Shown: positions 1 to 13,900 of the stretch, piece by piece | How positions within the stretch are numbered: position 1 is the first letter of the stretch | How the letters are laid out: each line of letters starts with the position of its first letter | From: Campylorhamphus procurvoides | Taxonomy: Eukaryota > Chordata > Aves > Passeriformes > Dendrocolaptidae | NCBI GenBank assembly: GCA_013396655.1 | Contig: WBMV01001920.1 | Span: 418,632 to 482,631 of the forward strand | Direction of reading: 5' to 3' | Length of the DNA stretch: 64,000 nt | Notes under the pieces: generated by a model | The model's database searches: none | The model's input: only the letters and a program-made list of their open reading frames with translations | What the model was told of the DNA's origin: nothing | Program-made: the position numbers and the translations under genes

Positions 1-552
1 TAATGTCTAAATCAGAAGGCCTGAAAATTGGTCACAGCCTTTTTCTGTTTCTTAAAATTGCTTGGCAAATTCACTTGGAGTGGGAAGGCAAGATAGCGAA
101 ACAAACTCAGGTCTGGAGCAGGACTGTGGCATTAATAACCCAACAGAAGAATTCTGTTAAGTTCTGATGCTGACTTAGGTGCCCTTTTAAAATTCCCTAG
201 TTGTATCCCAGACTCTGAAGACACTGTCCTCCCTCTCTGTGGCCATTGGCACTGTCATCCTAGCAGTGTGAAGGTAGGGGTGGCCCAGCCTCATGCCCTA
301 CCGGTGGCTGCAGTCCTGGAGGCAATGCAGCCGTGTGCAGCAGGGATGATGCACCTGCAGACAAGGGCAGGGACAGGACAGGACCTGCATGTAAATGGAC
401 TTTGATGTCAGTGCTGGTTGTCTCTGAGGCTGGAGTGGAGCAGCATGGCCTGGCTGTGTGACAGCACTGCACACTCGCTCTGTTTCTTTTCTCATTTTGA
501 GGACACTTATGGGAACAGTGATTTTCCCAAAGATCTGTAGTGTAGATGTGAA

Positions 553-597
553 TGCACATGTGTTTGTGTGTGTGCACCTGCTTGTGCACATACACGC
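553..597. repeat. Degenerate GT/TG-rich tract
   Basis: Alternating purine-pyrimidine sequence with TGTGTTTGTGTGTGTGCAC and a later CACATACACGC. An interrupted, old dinucleotide repeat. Confidence 0.6.
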
Positions 598-2054
598 AGA
601 AAGTCCCTATAGCCAGCATGGCAAGATTTCATGTGAATGTTTTAATTTTTGGAAAATTTTCTATGTGTATTTAAACCAGAGTTGTACCTCATAAATGAAG
701 CAGTAAATGGGATTTAAACAATACAAGAGGTCCATCAAGAAAAGCCCATAGATTTGGTGAGAGGAAGACTGTTGCTGTGGTTGCCTGTGATTCCTTTTCA
801 GAGAGAGATCCTCTTCTCTGCTTGCATTCGCTCCTCTGACACCCTTCAGCTTCTGCTTGAGTTCTTGAGATTGTCACCTTCAGTTATCCTTGTTCCTCAG
901 ATGTCTGCTCACCTTCAGCATCTCTATTCTCCTTTCTGTCACTGGAACTTGGTGCATCGCTCCTCTCATGTGTTTTCCTCATTCTTTATTAGTTTGGAAG
1001 ACTTCTTCTGCCTTGTGCTGCTTTTTCAGAGGTTGCATTCCCATCTTCTTGGTGATTCATGGGGGACCTATTGCTCTGGCATTTTGGTCGTACCCAATGC
1101 CCATGATGAAGAGCTGCCACCGCCCTGGTGGTGCCTTGACTGGGCTCATAGCCTGGACTAGCAGGAAGGGTAAACTCGTTTGGGTTTTTTTGCTCCTGTT
1201 TTGACTGTTGTCTAAGCTCACCATGAGGAGAAGTGAAGGCAGTGCTGCTGTCCCAGGGATGAAGCTTGTGTTCATAGTGAAACAGGATGTGCAAACAGGT
1301 TGTAGGAATTGGGAAGGGGGCACATGGAGGCAGGTGAAACTAAGCTGGGCAAATATTAGAGAAGTGATGTACTTGTGGGGTCCTCTTCACAAACACCCTC
1401 TTCTGTGAATACATAGAACTTGAAAGGAGCAGGTTGTTTCAGATCCTTTTTTTTGAGGGTGGGATAAAAACCCAATGTTATTATTTAGAAATAAATTTTA
1501 TGTTTCAGATTCTAGGGTAGTTGAGTGTATTGTGTTGGTGCACAGCTCACTCTCATGAAACTGCCTAGCACTGCATGGTGTTTAGACTTTCTGTCAACAG
1601 AGATCTTGGTGATGCTCCTGGGAATATGAATACACAGAAACTGACTAAAGCTAAACTTCCTGGGAACTTTGCTCTCAGTGGGAATTTGACTGTGATTTGA
1701 ATTGCAGTTGAAATATGTGCTCTCTCCCTCCATGAACACCTTTAGGAATGGGGACTTGTTGCTGCTCTCTCAGGAACAAGTAGGTTTCTGCACAGACCTG
1801 CAGCTCCCCATTGTTGCTTCTTCTGGCTCTGCTTGTGTGGCTTTGGTAGTGCCCAAGGCATCAGCTACCTGAGCATCTCCTGCTAGCATCTGGCCTTGTA
1901 GCTAGGAGAGAGCCTTCTGCTACAGCCAGGGAAGCACCCTTCTAGGCTCACATCCACAGAAGGAGATGGGGGACCATGGGAGGTGTTTTCTTGGTGTACT
2001 GGCCTGGCTGAAGGCATTTCCATGTGGCTGCTGCCTGAGATTTATAGTCTTCCA

Positions 2055-2160
2055 ATGGTTTATGTAGAAAGGACCTTGAAGGTCTCTTGTGCAGCTCCTG
2101 ACTCAAAGCAGGGTTAGCTTCAAGGTTGGATGAGGCTCTTCAGAGTTTGTCAAGACAGTG
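2055..2160 (-). mobile_element. CR1 LINE 3' fragment, diverged
   Basis: The stretch AAAGGACCTTGAAGGTC, then CTCAAAGCAGGGTTAGC and GGTTGGATGAGGCTC, follows the order of the reverse complement of a CR1 3' end (hepatitis-free generic form: ..GGAAGGGACCT.., ..CTCAAGCAGGG.., ..AGGTTG..). The terminal octamer repeat is missing, and the copy is heavily mutated, so it is old. Family assignment is from remembered consensus features only. Confidence 0.5.
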
Positions 2161-3832
2161 GCAGCCTGGTATGAACTGGAGGGATGATAATAGTATGTCC
2201 TTTGGTCAACAAAAGGAAACCTTATGGAGGACTTTGTAGGCTGTAGTCTGGTGTCAGAGTAGTGGAGTGGTGACATTTCTGGGAGAGGGTCTCTGTGAAG
2301 AGTTGAGACAGTTTAAGTAATACACTGACACAATAATTCCTACATGGAATTCCCCTTGTGAAGTGGGGAACACCATGACCAGGTCTGCAGGACTGGTGCT
2401 GCTGGAGGCTGACTGCCACCATGGCTGCTGGGATACCACACCCTCTCCTTCCTGATGGATGGGGAGGAATGCTGGGAGGAGAGGGTCTGTGGCTGGAGAT
2501 AAGTCTGCATATGAACACGTCCTCCTTGAGGAGGAAAGTGCCTGCATGCTTCTTGCAGGGGAAAAAAATGGCTAAAAGAATTTAGCAGTGATAAATGTTA
2601 TAAAAAATACTTATTCTGGAATTTGTAAAGCTTGGAAAATCTGTTCTCTACAGTGCTTTGATCATGTTGTGAGGCTTTAAAAATGATACTTCCATGAATT
2701 AAGTGAGATCCGTATGGCTGAAGGATTCCTTTCAGTGCCCTTTTCTTCATGGAGCAAAAAGGCAGATTTCACAGGGAACATTACATGACTTGAAACACAT
2801 ATTTTAATGGTTAGTATCAACCAAACAATGTTTTATTAGGTGCTAGAAAAATGTTCCAGTTCCATACCCCAGGAAGCAAAGCACTCCCATTTACTTTTAA
2901 GCTTATGGGAGCTGTACTTTGGAAAAAAAAATAAAATGAAGAATTCAATGCTTGTATGTTACTGTATTCAAAACCAAAACAAACACGGTTAAATGAGCTT
3001 AAGCCTTTTTAAGTTGTTGTCAGAAAAGGGCGTCTTTGGGTTTTGTCTCCAGGCAGAGGTACAGGATCTGTGTGTTTTCTGAGGGACTCACAGCAAAGGA
3101 TGGTGAGACACTGATGATTTACTTCCCTTGGTGCACTGCCTTGGATTGAGTAGCTTTCGTCCACTTTTCTCCAAGGATTTGTGCTTTCACCTTTCCATGT
3201 TGTTTTAGCAGGCTTCTGCCTCTTGTCTTTTGAGCAGCTGAGTGTTTGTGGCTGAGATGTTGTGATCCCAAATGTCTTTGGTGTTTTGAGGAGCATGGAG
3301 AGCCCGGATGGAAAACCTGGGTTCTTTGTAGTGTCACGCCTGGCAGGAGGATTTCTGCTCCTTCACCTTCCTGCTACACATAGGGAAAAGAATATCTCCT
3401 GGGCTGTTTGCAGAAATAGCCTGTAAGATGTGAGAGGCAGTAGGAAGGAGGGAGAAACTGAGGAGGAGATGTGGAACGTGGGAGTCTCCTCCTGTGCTGT
3501 GTTTGTGGGTTCATACTTAAGAAATCCTTTTCTGCTGCTGCAGCCAGCAAGTCTGGCAGCTCCCAGCAGGATAGTGGGGCAAAGCTCCTTGCTCTCCCAT
3601 TCCCTCCCTGGGGTGGATGAATGGACCTGTATGTGACCTTCAGGCTCTACGTAGTAAGCAACAGCCTGGGGCAATCCATTGTTTCTTCATTTAAAGACTG
3701 TCCAAGCTGTGAAAAGAGGAAAAGTTGTGGTCATAAAAAAGAGAGGAGAAATATGGATGGCTTCCTAGTAAGGTTCTGGATGCCAGGGGTTAATTTATGA
3801 AAACGGAATTGTTTCATTCCTACAGCTCCCAA

Positions 3833-3898
3833 CAGGTGAACAGGCGGCTTATCGCTGTGACATATCCATTTATAGCAGTTTTCCTTTGCTAACACCTG
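3833..3898. promoter_or_regulatory. Candidate enhancer core: two E-boxes flanking a CArG/MEF2-like site
   Basis: CAGGTG at 3833-3838 and its reverse complement CACCTG at 3893-3898 flank CCATTTATAG at 3866-3875, which is one base off both an SRF CArG box and a MEF2 site. The stretch also holds three CpGs in otherwise CpG-poor intron. This is a motif-level reading with no functional evidence. Confidence 0.25.
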
Positions 3899-6800
3899 CG
3901 ACTCAGTTCTGTTACATGCTTATGCTGTCTGTTAATTAGTTACCAATGATTTACAAGTACAGAGTGCAAATAAGAGGTTTCTATGCAGCAGACTTCATTG
4001 CACACCCAAGATTCCTGGGCATTAGGGCACTGTACTACTGTGCACAATCCCATCAGCATTCTTGGGGTTCTGATGAAGAACTCCTTGAACTTGTCTGAGC
4101 AAGAGACAGACCCTTGGCTGCCAGAGCTGGCACACAAAGGGGCTGTGGTGTTAGTGAAGGGCTTGTTACACATGGGGCTGTGGTATGTGAGGGGATGTGT
4201 CCTTTGCTTCTCAGCAGATTGATTTTTGCCATTTTAAATTACTTTTTTCCTCCTCTACAAAGACTCATTCTTCTTCGTAAGTGATGGCAGCAGCAAACTG
4301 TTTAAAAAAACCACAGCATGATGTGCTTTTTTTTAAAGAATAAAGTAGTGTAAAAGTCAAGTAGCAGATCGAGTTCTGACTCAGCTCGTAACTTATGATC
4401 CTATGCTATTTCTGTAACATTTTTAGCTTATGATCAAATTTTTCTAATATTAGGACATTGCCATAGAAAGTGTGTCAGTCCCAGGCTGCCAGAATCTGTC
4501 ACTGTACAGAATATATACACTTCTGAGCAAGTGTGCAGGAGCAGGCCAGTTAAGTTCTTTGTTGTGGTTTTAAATTGCTGAATTTTTTTTTGTCTGTTTG
4601 TTTCTGGTCGTTTTTGTTGATTCACTTAGCAAACAGAGCTGTGCAGAACAACATAGCTGCTTTTTGTTTCTCACGCAGTCAGGCACTGGGCTCTCATCCC
4701 CATCTGTGCCTCTTGCAACTGGAATTGCTTTACTGGTAGATTTTCAGCCAGTGTATAATGCTGTCAGTTCAAGCTGTACCAACTGTATGTATTTTATGGA
4801 AGTTGAGAATCTGGTCATACAGCTCATAGTTTTTGTAAGGAAGGAATTCTGGAGATGGTAGTCCTCTTCTAGGCAGGCCAGAAAGTACATGCAAAGTTAT
4901 CTAAGCTTAGGGAAAGCGTGTGTGAACAAATAAGCATCTGTGTTGCAGAGACTATGATTACTGAGGAAATCCCAAAGTTTATGAGTAGGATTTCTTATAG
5001 GTTCAAGTCTGCTGTGGTTTCAGAGTACCTAAGGACACTTGAAATAATGAAACTCCAGACAGTCCAGCCCAAACATGCATGACACACAGCAGCAAAGCCT
5101 TGTGTTTAGTACTACTGATCAGTTCACTAATACAACATCTGCTCTGGGCTTTTGCATTTAATTTTTGTCTGGATACTGAAGAGGAACGCTGGGTTAATGA
5201 TCTGTGTCCTGTTTCCCTTCACAATGCTTTATTTGCACTTTGTGGCTGCTTTTCATGGTTCTTTGCAGCAGCCCTAAAATGTTAACTGACCTGAAGAAAT
5301 CGACAACGGATACCTAAAAAATCCTAAAGAAAGGCTGGAAAGGATGTTGCTTTCTAGCTTTTCATGTGAACATTTGTACTCAGACTCCCTTTGATTAAGT
5401 AACCAGCGAAGCCTATTCACATGTACTCCAATTAAAATTTAATGAAGCAAGAGGATGTATTCGTATATGCTGACTAATGCAGGAGGAATAGATTCCTGTA
5501 ACTGCTCTGCAAGGCCTTTCCTTTGCCATCATGACTCGATTTACTAGAAAGCTCCTCAGCAGCTGTGAACCTACCCTGGCATGAGCAACCCTCACAGCTC
5601 TGGGCTCTTATGCTTACAGTGAGAGATGATGGTGACCTGAATGTGGAATAACGTGGCTCGTTTGTAAGGCAGAGCCTTATCCATGAAACCTAGTCTGGCT
5701 GATTGCAAGAGGTGAGGCAAAGCTTCTGCCCTAATGTGCTCCATTGGAAAAGATGAGTGAGTCACTTGATGTGTGTACTGTATCTGCCATGATGTCAGAA
5801 CTGTCACTGAGCCGCAGTTGGATGAGTGGAGCAACATGTAGCAAGAAGGGAAGCCCCATGAGCCCTGATTTCTAAGTAGGGTACTGGTGCTCCAGTGGGG
5901 CTTGTATGACAGCTAAGCTGCTGTCAGAGAACAGACAGGCTTTTAGTGCCTCAGCCTTTGCCATGGGTTTATTGGGTAGTTGCTTTGGTACATGCCTTAT
6001 GAAAGGGATCCAGCCCTTCTCTGCAGAGCATTTTGCTTCTAAAATGTCGCAGAGAGTGTGCAGACCTCTGCGTGGACAGTGAAATGACCTGCCAGGAGTG
6101 GTGCTGAGACTTGCTTACTTTCAGACTGTCTCCATTTCTTTCTGAGTGTTTTCACCTCTGGGGCAGCTGCAGAGCTCCTGTATCATCCTGCACCCAGGAT
6201 GGGGATTAGAGAAATGATATTAAAAGAGCTCATCTACCAATTGCACAGTGGCCTGTGACTTCATCTTTGTGCAGTGACTGATAGCCCACCGCTAGAGTGG
6301 AATGTGGCAGTAGGGTGATGCTGCACAGCTATGTTAAATGCCATTTTTGGATAAGCAATGAAAGATCCTGCTGTATGCACTCATAGTAATGGGTTGGGAG
6401 ACGAAACGGAAATGCCATGGTGGAATTTGCCTTTGCTGCTGACCCTTGCATGACATATGAGAGGTCCTCATCACCAGACCTTTGTTATGCCTTATCCAGA
6501 ATACAAAGCAGTGCTTCATTGGCATGGCTGACTGTTTTCCTTCTTTCTTGACTCAGTGGCAGAAATGCAGCAACATTTCCTGAGATATACTGAGTTTTCC
6601 AGTTATCATCCACTTCAATCCCAGTTCCATCCTGCCAGGGCTCTCACTTGTAGTGTGCAGTGAAGCGCTGAAGAAGCCTTCAAAGGGAGATGCAACTCTG
6701 AAGCTGAGATCTTGGCCTTCATTTTTGGCCTGGAAAGCTGCTCTTGGAACAGTAAGCATGAGATTTCTCTTGAAACCTTCTTTGTGTGCCTTTCTGAAGA

Positions 6801-7920
6801 AATAGCTGGAAGGAGAAGACCTGTCAGTCGAGCTCTAAAAGAGAAACCTATTGGCTCTGAATACACTGGAGACATTATTTAAGGTCAGTTGATCTGTGAG
6901 AAGGCACAACTTATCTAATGCAGCCTAAGGTTAGTTATGCAACAGACAGGCTGTTCTTTGTTGTGAAGAACAACTTCAGTGTGTGCCTGTGAAAATCAAA
7001 GGTCTTGCTGAAGGCATGTTGTTTTGTGGCTGGAAGCTATTGGGTGTCCTCCTCTAGTGATTTTCCTTCTGTAGTAGATTAGCATTGCAGAAAGGTTTCC
7101 AATGGAAAAGGTATTCAGCCATTGCAGGCTGCAGGGGTGGAGCTGCCAGTAGGTGTGTGCTGTGGTGGTTGCTGGTGCAGGACCATGGGCATGTGGTGTT
7201 GTATCAGACCAGCTTTTACTTCTGTTTGTTCTCTTTTCTGTCTGCATCTCTGTGCAACAGACCAGGTCACTGGATTGTCTATCTGCCTAGATAGGGCAGT
7301 ATTTTTGAGGTAAACACTGAAAGGAGTGTTTTCTGACTTTTAAAGAGAGAGATTAACAATTTGCTATTTATATTAGTTTGAAATACGACTTTTTTAATGT
7401 GATGGCCGAATGGCACTGTCATCTCCTTTCTTGGACAACCTTTCTTTCCCCGTCATCTCTTATTAAACCTGCTGCCCAGCCAAAGTGCTGTTATCTCTCC
7501 AGAGATACTCAGCAAATAGAAGAAAGGGTATTTTTTTTTCTTTAAAGCTAGGATTGGTCTCCTGTGCCTTGTGGCATGGGTAAGAATGAGCAGTTCTGGG
7601 TAGGCATTTTTGGGTTTGAGTCTCTGTGCACAGTTCTAAATGCCTTATTGCTTGTGCAAAGCTAAGCATAATATTCAGCAAGACTGCATGATATGCTCAT
7701 GGACTGTCTTCTTTCTGTGCATTTTATTTGTGTGGTGTGTGCTGGGAGGTTTAATATTTGCAGAATGAAGATATTTTAACTAGCTTTGAACAAATACCAG
7801 TCTTATGTGTTTGTTAGCTGTGCCTTCCTGGGCAGAACTACAGGATGATGAAAGTAATCAAATACTTGGAGATTTCTTTTTTTTTTTTGAGGACTTTATG
7901 TAAGAGATGGAAAAATTAAA

Positions 7921-7930
7921 CCTTAAAAGG
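7921..7930. promoter_or_regulatory. CArG box (CCTTAAAAGG), candidate SRF site
   Basis: An exact CC(A/T)6GG match. SRF binds such boxes, and LPP is known to be smooth-muscle-enriched and SRF/myocardin-responsive in mammals. Several exact matches are expected by chance in 64 kb of AT-rich sequence, so this is only a candidate. Confidence 0.2.
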
Positions 7931-10900
7931 AAATAACCGAAGTGTATAGTCATAAAATGTTTTCCCTAGAAGTTCAACTTAACATACAGGCAGCTTGGTG
8001 AAGCCCAAATTGTCTGCGATGGAAAGGTGATGGCTGGGATGGGGGGAGCAAACTGGTCTGGCTGCAGCGATCCCTAGTCTGGGTGATGCAGATGTTCCGA
8101 GCTCAGGGGGCACGTTCCCATCTCCCTTAATGCAGCTTGGGACCAAAAGGATTTTTCTTAGTTGCCTCTTTCTCTGGAAGCTGTCCAGCTGCTCTTGGCA
8201 TTCCTGAAGTAAGCTCAGGTATTGCAGTTAATAAGAAATTTACTATGCTTTACAAAGATCAGACTGTGCCTTCCTCCTTCTCAGCATTGGAAATGATTAG
8301 CAGTTTCTGTGAATTCAAGCCTATGGATTTTATGAGGACCCCTGACAGCCAGGGGTGATTGTGTTCTCCCCGAGTGTTTCCTAAGTAGGAGGAAATCAAT
8401 GCATCAAAGGGGACTGTGCCTGACATCTATTAATTACAGTGTCCCCTTATGTCTAAGGTAACAGAAGAGGGTCTAAAAGGCAACCCCCTTTGCCCTGGCT
8501 AATTGATACAGAAACAAATTGATACAAATGAATGTAAACTGGTTCCTGAAAAAAAAATAGAAAGGAGAACATTTGTTTGGTAGTTGGGATTGGAAGGGGC
8601 AGTTGCAAGCTGTAATAAAATGTACAGTAGTGTTAGAGAGTTGGTTGCAGCGGTCCCCTAAATTATCCCAGCAGCCCCACAGTGCCCCATGCTAAATGCT
8701 TGGGAATGAAACTTGTTCTGCTGTTAATGCTGCATCAAATGAAAGCATTGTGGTACATGCCTGGGGCAGTGGGCTGGGGGATAATTACTGTGTCCTTCCA
8801 GTACACCATAGATGAGCTGATTTTGAAGCTTTACCATCCTACCTTCTGCAGCACAAATTCAGCTGAATATGACATCAGTGTTAAGAGCTGTGGCACTTGT
8901 GGTTACAGCTTTGGGATTCCTTATATTTACTTTCTAGGGAACTAAAATTCAAAGCAGCTTTTATGGCTGTCATGACAATACTGTCAGTTTCGCAAGAGGT
9001 GGATAAATGTTCATTGACCTTTAACTAATATGGCCATATCCTATTTTCTGTGTGTTTCCAATTAGGAGAAGTATGTTATGAATTTTTAAAAGAAGTTATT
9101 AAAAAAGTTATTTAACTGCAAGACTTCTGCTTTTTCCCCAAATAAAAACAGTGAATTTTTGTTCTAGTGCAGAAGGTTTCATACAATTTTTATTATAAGC
9201 TGGCAATCAAGATTTAATAATAGCAGATACCATCTGCCACCAGTGGTGGAAGAACAAGACCAAACCCTTGACTGCTTTAAGCACTTTTAATTTGCAACAT
9301 GAAGTGAGACCAGAGGGCTTCACATCCCTCTGTGGAGAGGACGGGATTCTCAGTTGCTGCTGCTGATCCTCATCCTGAGCTGTTGGATTTTTAGCACTGT
9401 AAATAACAGGTGCAACATCTTGATCTTGCTGGGTGTGGTGAGTTGTGCCTTGAGAGTAAAATGAGGGAAAGTGTTGACTGTGCCAGGCTTGACCCAGCTC
9501 TGTCTGAAACCACTTGCAAACTCCTGTTTGTCCATGATGAGAGCTGGACCAGCTCTTCAAGAAGACCATGACTTGTTTTTTCACTTTTTTGGTGGTGGTG
9601 AGAGGTAGTGGGCACATCTGAGGCAGTAGGGTCTCTCCCTGTGCTGCTTCTTAAAGGGCACATCCTTCTTCCTTTTTTTCCCTGGATGTACATTACGATA
9701 TAATTTTATACCTTTGTTCCTAAGATTTGGGCTCCTTTTTATGAGCTGTGGTGGTTCTTTTGCTACCTAGAAAAAGCAGAGCATATTTTTCCACTTTTAA
9801 AAATGTACTTTGCTAAATAGGTATTTCTGTCAAATTGCAGTTTCCTCCAAAACATTTTTCTTTATATAGAAAATGGTATTCCACCTCTCCTAGACCTTTG
9901 CTAACAGCTGTTCTGCTAGCTAAATGTCACTGAATTAAAAAGAAACAAAAATAAGAATATGGTAGTTTTGGATAAAGATTTTAGTTGACTATTTCGGTCC
10001 CAGATAGAAGTAAATCTCCTCTCTTCTGAATGGTGAGATATTCTGGGGATTGCTAGCCTGCTATTTTACCCTGCAGAGCAATGTAATAGCACAGCATTTC
10101 TGGAAAATGAATACATGTAAAACATGTACATGGCTTTTGTCAGCCCAGGGGAGTGCTGGAGCAGCTCTGTAGGACACTTGGTAACTGAGGTGCTGCTGGT
10201 TTTGGTAACTCGGCCTTTAGAGCTGACCTATAACAAAGTTGATGCAATGGGATAGTTTCAGGTTGGGGTGCGTAGGAAAAGGGAATCTGTGCCAGCCGTT
10301 TGAAGGTTGCTTTGATTTGTTGCTGGGCACAGGGAGGACTCCCGGGGTATTATCTGAGGATTAAGTGCAACATTAAACATTGGAGCTGGCTTGTCAAAGA
10401 AAGGGCAGTTTATCAAAATATAATTTATAACCAACAGTTTACTACTAGCTACGGTAATTAATATGGAACATGATGGGGCCCATCATTAATGTGCTTTTGT
10501 TGTCTCAGCTTGCATTACTGCTGCTGGCAAGGCCAGCTTTCGAGGCTAATGAGGGACAGGGAGGAAAAAAATCTGTGCTGCTGTTAGCTGATGGTAATAT
10601 TTCTCCAGGTCACACTCTGTACCATGCATTGCATCTGATCACAAATCTCAGCCAGATATACCTGTCCGATAAAAGCTGCTTTTCCAAATTCTTGCTTAGA
10701 CAGACAAGAATTATTTTTTGTGCCAAGGTCACTCAGAGCCGGTGACAAACTCTGTTAGCATTGGGACGCGGAAGAGGGTACACAAGCTGGTCTGGAGGAT
10801 GAGGAGGAAACTTCTCAGTGGTACAAATCCTACTCAAGTTATTGGTGAGGGAAGGCAGTTAGCATCCAGTGGTAGTGATTAGTGAACTGGTCTGTGGGAG

Positions 10901-13900
10901 GTAGAAAATGAAGGAAGCTTTTCCAATATTTTCTGATGGCCAAGTGCCCAAATGAGGGCAATAACTGGTGCTGTATTGCTGGTGGAAATCTGTTGGCAAG
11001 GAGCTTGTGGTTGGTTTGAGATGGGTCCCACTTCCTGATAGCCCATCTCAAGGTGCCTGAGAGCCATGTGACTTCAGCAGAACTTCTATTGTCATGCTAG
11101 TTTCCAGAGAGATGTTCCCAGTATTGGATTTAGCTGCAGCAGCAGCTTGAGCTGCTTTATGGTGTCTTGGTGAAGGACAGGGCAGCTGATGGCTCTGCTA
11201 AGGTGTGTATAGAGTTCGTGTTAAAATAAAAAAAGCTGTTTCCGTGGTGTGTTTGCTGTATCAAGTTTGAGTTTGTCTGTATTCCGAAGAGTTTGATATA
11301 TACCTGAGGCTGGAGGGGCTTGGATGCAGCAGTCAGTCGGGTTTCCTACATGAAGATAGCAGTGGAAAAACCAGACACTTCTGAAAGTTGGCACATTTGA
11401 GTTTCATGGTCATCATGATCAGTTGTGACCTTGATTTAGGAGAGTATCTTTGGTTTAGCACTCCCCCCTTAATTTAAACCTTTTGTCAAACAGCACTTTC
11501 TGACCTGCAGCTGCTCACAGTGGCAACACCTAACCAGGACACCTTTATAGTAGTGTGTTACTTTTATTGGGCATTGCCCAAACAGTTGAGAAGGATGTTT
11601 TAAAGAGTCTTGTGTTTGTCCAGATTTAGCTACTGACATTTCCCAAGAGCATCAAGGCACTTGGGCTCTTGGCTCATCTGCAGGGAATCCAGAGCAGCAA
11701 AACTAGATTTCAGCATTGTACTCCAGCTAAAACCAGGTAAGCAGTAATCTCATGGTTCTCTCTGTGCATCTCTTCCAAATATGAACTTTTTGGTGACTTT
11801 GGTGATAAAATCAGATGCATTTGTTTCATGTTGAGATGATTTGATAAATGGTACTTTTTGCCGGTTTCATTTCCATGGCCTTGGTTATACTGGTTTTTGC
11901 TGTGTGCCCTTAGTCATCTGTGTTGCTGGCTGTAAAGGGTGGAGGGATGTGCCTTGTGGGGGATTATATACACCGATCATGTCCTTTTTTTAGATCTCAG
12001 TACTTGACCTCGTTACTTATCCCATAAAGGAACCTCTTGAACATTGACTAATCCCACCAGGATTTATGCAGGCTGGCTGAAAGCCAAATCCTCTCTGGGT
12101 GGGTGCTAGATACATCAAGGAGTTTGAACGTTTGTGTCCTGGCTTGCCTGAATTAATCTTAGTCAAAGCAGTTGATGACTTGGTAATGCAGTGTTATGCC
12201 ATCATCATTAACTTATTGCCACGTAGGGCATGACGATTTTATGACCATTAAGAATATTTGTGTGCAAACTACAAGGTTGGCCCACAGAGATGCAGAATGG
12301 AGTATCACTGAGAAGTGATTAGCCTGTCCTTAGCCTGTGCACTTAGTCGGTTCAGAATACAGAGCTGACAGAATGACTCACAACAGGGTTGAAAACCTTG
12401 CTGTTGCTGATTTACTTTCTTTTTTCAGAAGTATATAGTATTCCAGTTCGCTTTAGATTTTTATTGTTAAACTGATGTTTGCGTTGTAGCAGCAGGTGAA
12501 CGTTCTCTTCGGGACCTTCAGTATATTTGACAAAGACATTCTCTGAGAGCTGCAGGGGCAGCACAGCCAAGGATCTTGGAGTAGAGCTCATGGCCAGCAA
12601 CAGCTATCTGGAAAATGAACATTTCTAGCTAAAATATCAGTGCTCTTGTCTGTTGTAGAGAGGGTCAAAATGCTATAAATGGCATGGTTTGGTTTGATGC
12701 TAGAGACAGCAGATTACCCATCCCCAGTAATCGCAGTGTCCTTCACATTTGGAGGGTTCATAAGAAATTTTTGCTAGAATTAGATTCATGCTCTGCAGAG
12801 TGGGAGCAGTTCTAAATATTTTGAATAGTTTTGAAAATAGTAATAATCTAATCACAATAAATAGCACAACAGTGATGTATACACAGTGGTTCTAATATCG
12901 CTTAATAGTCCTTACCTACTGCATGTGGTGCCTTGGGCCTGTTGGCATGCATTTCAGTGGAACTCTAGTTGCTTTTCCAAACATAAAAATGGTCCTTTTC
13001 CCCAAAGAAAAGCTTATGTTTACTTCTTCATGTGTTTATATACAGACACATGCACAGGTAGAATTGGCAACACTAACACTGTCTTCTGTGATTTCACACT
13101 GTATTGGTGAGGAGTGTGTTGTTGGCAAGCTTTCCAGCATTTGTAAAAGGTCTGCATGGGTAATAAAATATTGGTGGGAAAATTGATCTAATTTTGAGAT
13201 TGAGAGGTGTGAGAATAAAGGATGCTTTACTGTAAATTGTAGGTAGATAACAACAGAAACTTGAATATTAGAAGAAGCTGGGTATCACACAAACCACACA
13301 CTTTCACATCACTAAAACAAGAGCTGTGCTCACACAGAAACATGAACCTCTTTGCAAACCACAGAAAGTAAAAGGGAGCACTCCTGTTTCATTATTGATC
13401 TAATTGCTCTTTTCTTGATATGAGAATAGATATGAAATGCTCTTGAATATTCCAGTATGTGCAGAAACAGACCATCACTTTTGGAAACTTTTAAAGGTGC
13501 AGCACATACTGATAAATAGCAAAGCCATTTATTTCTGAGATTTGCAACTACTTATCTAATGTCACCTAATTGTTCTTCTGGAACTGAATATATTGTAGCT
13601 TTGAGAACTTTCCACTTGGGAGAGATATTAAATGGAGAGAGCCCAGCCCATATTTTCATGTGACTAAATCAGTTTTGGAAGATCAGTTGGTGCAATCTTT
13701 TAAGTAAATCCTGTTTTAAGAAAAAGGTCCTCTGAAGATTGGGTATTTTGGAGTATGTCAGTGTTGTACTCCTCTAAAGCTCCTTTCTAACCCAAATTGC
13801 TCTGCAGTTCTCTGCGGTCTTTATCTATAATCTCTTTCCTTTGGTTTACAATCCCATTTAAGACCAAGTTTCCTGAGTAACCTGAAAGTTTGGGCCTGTG

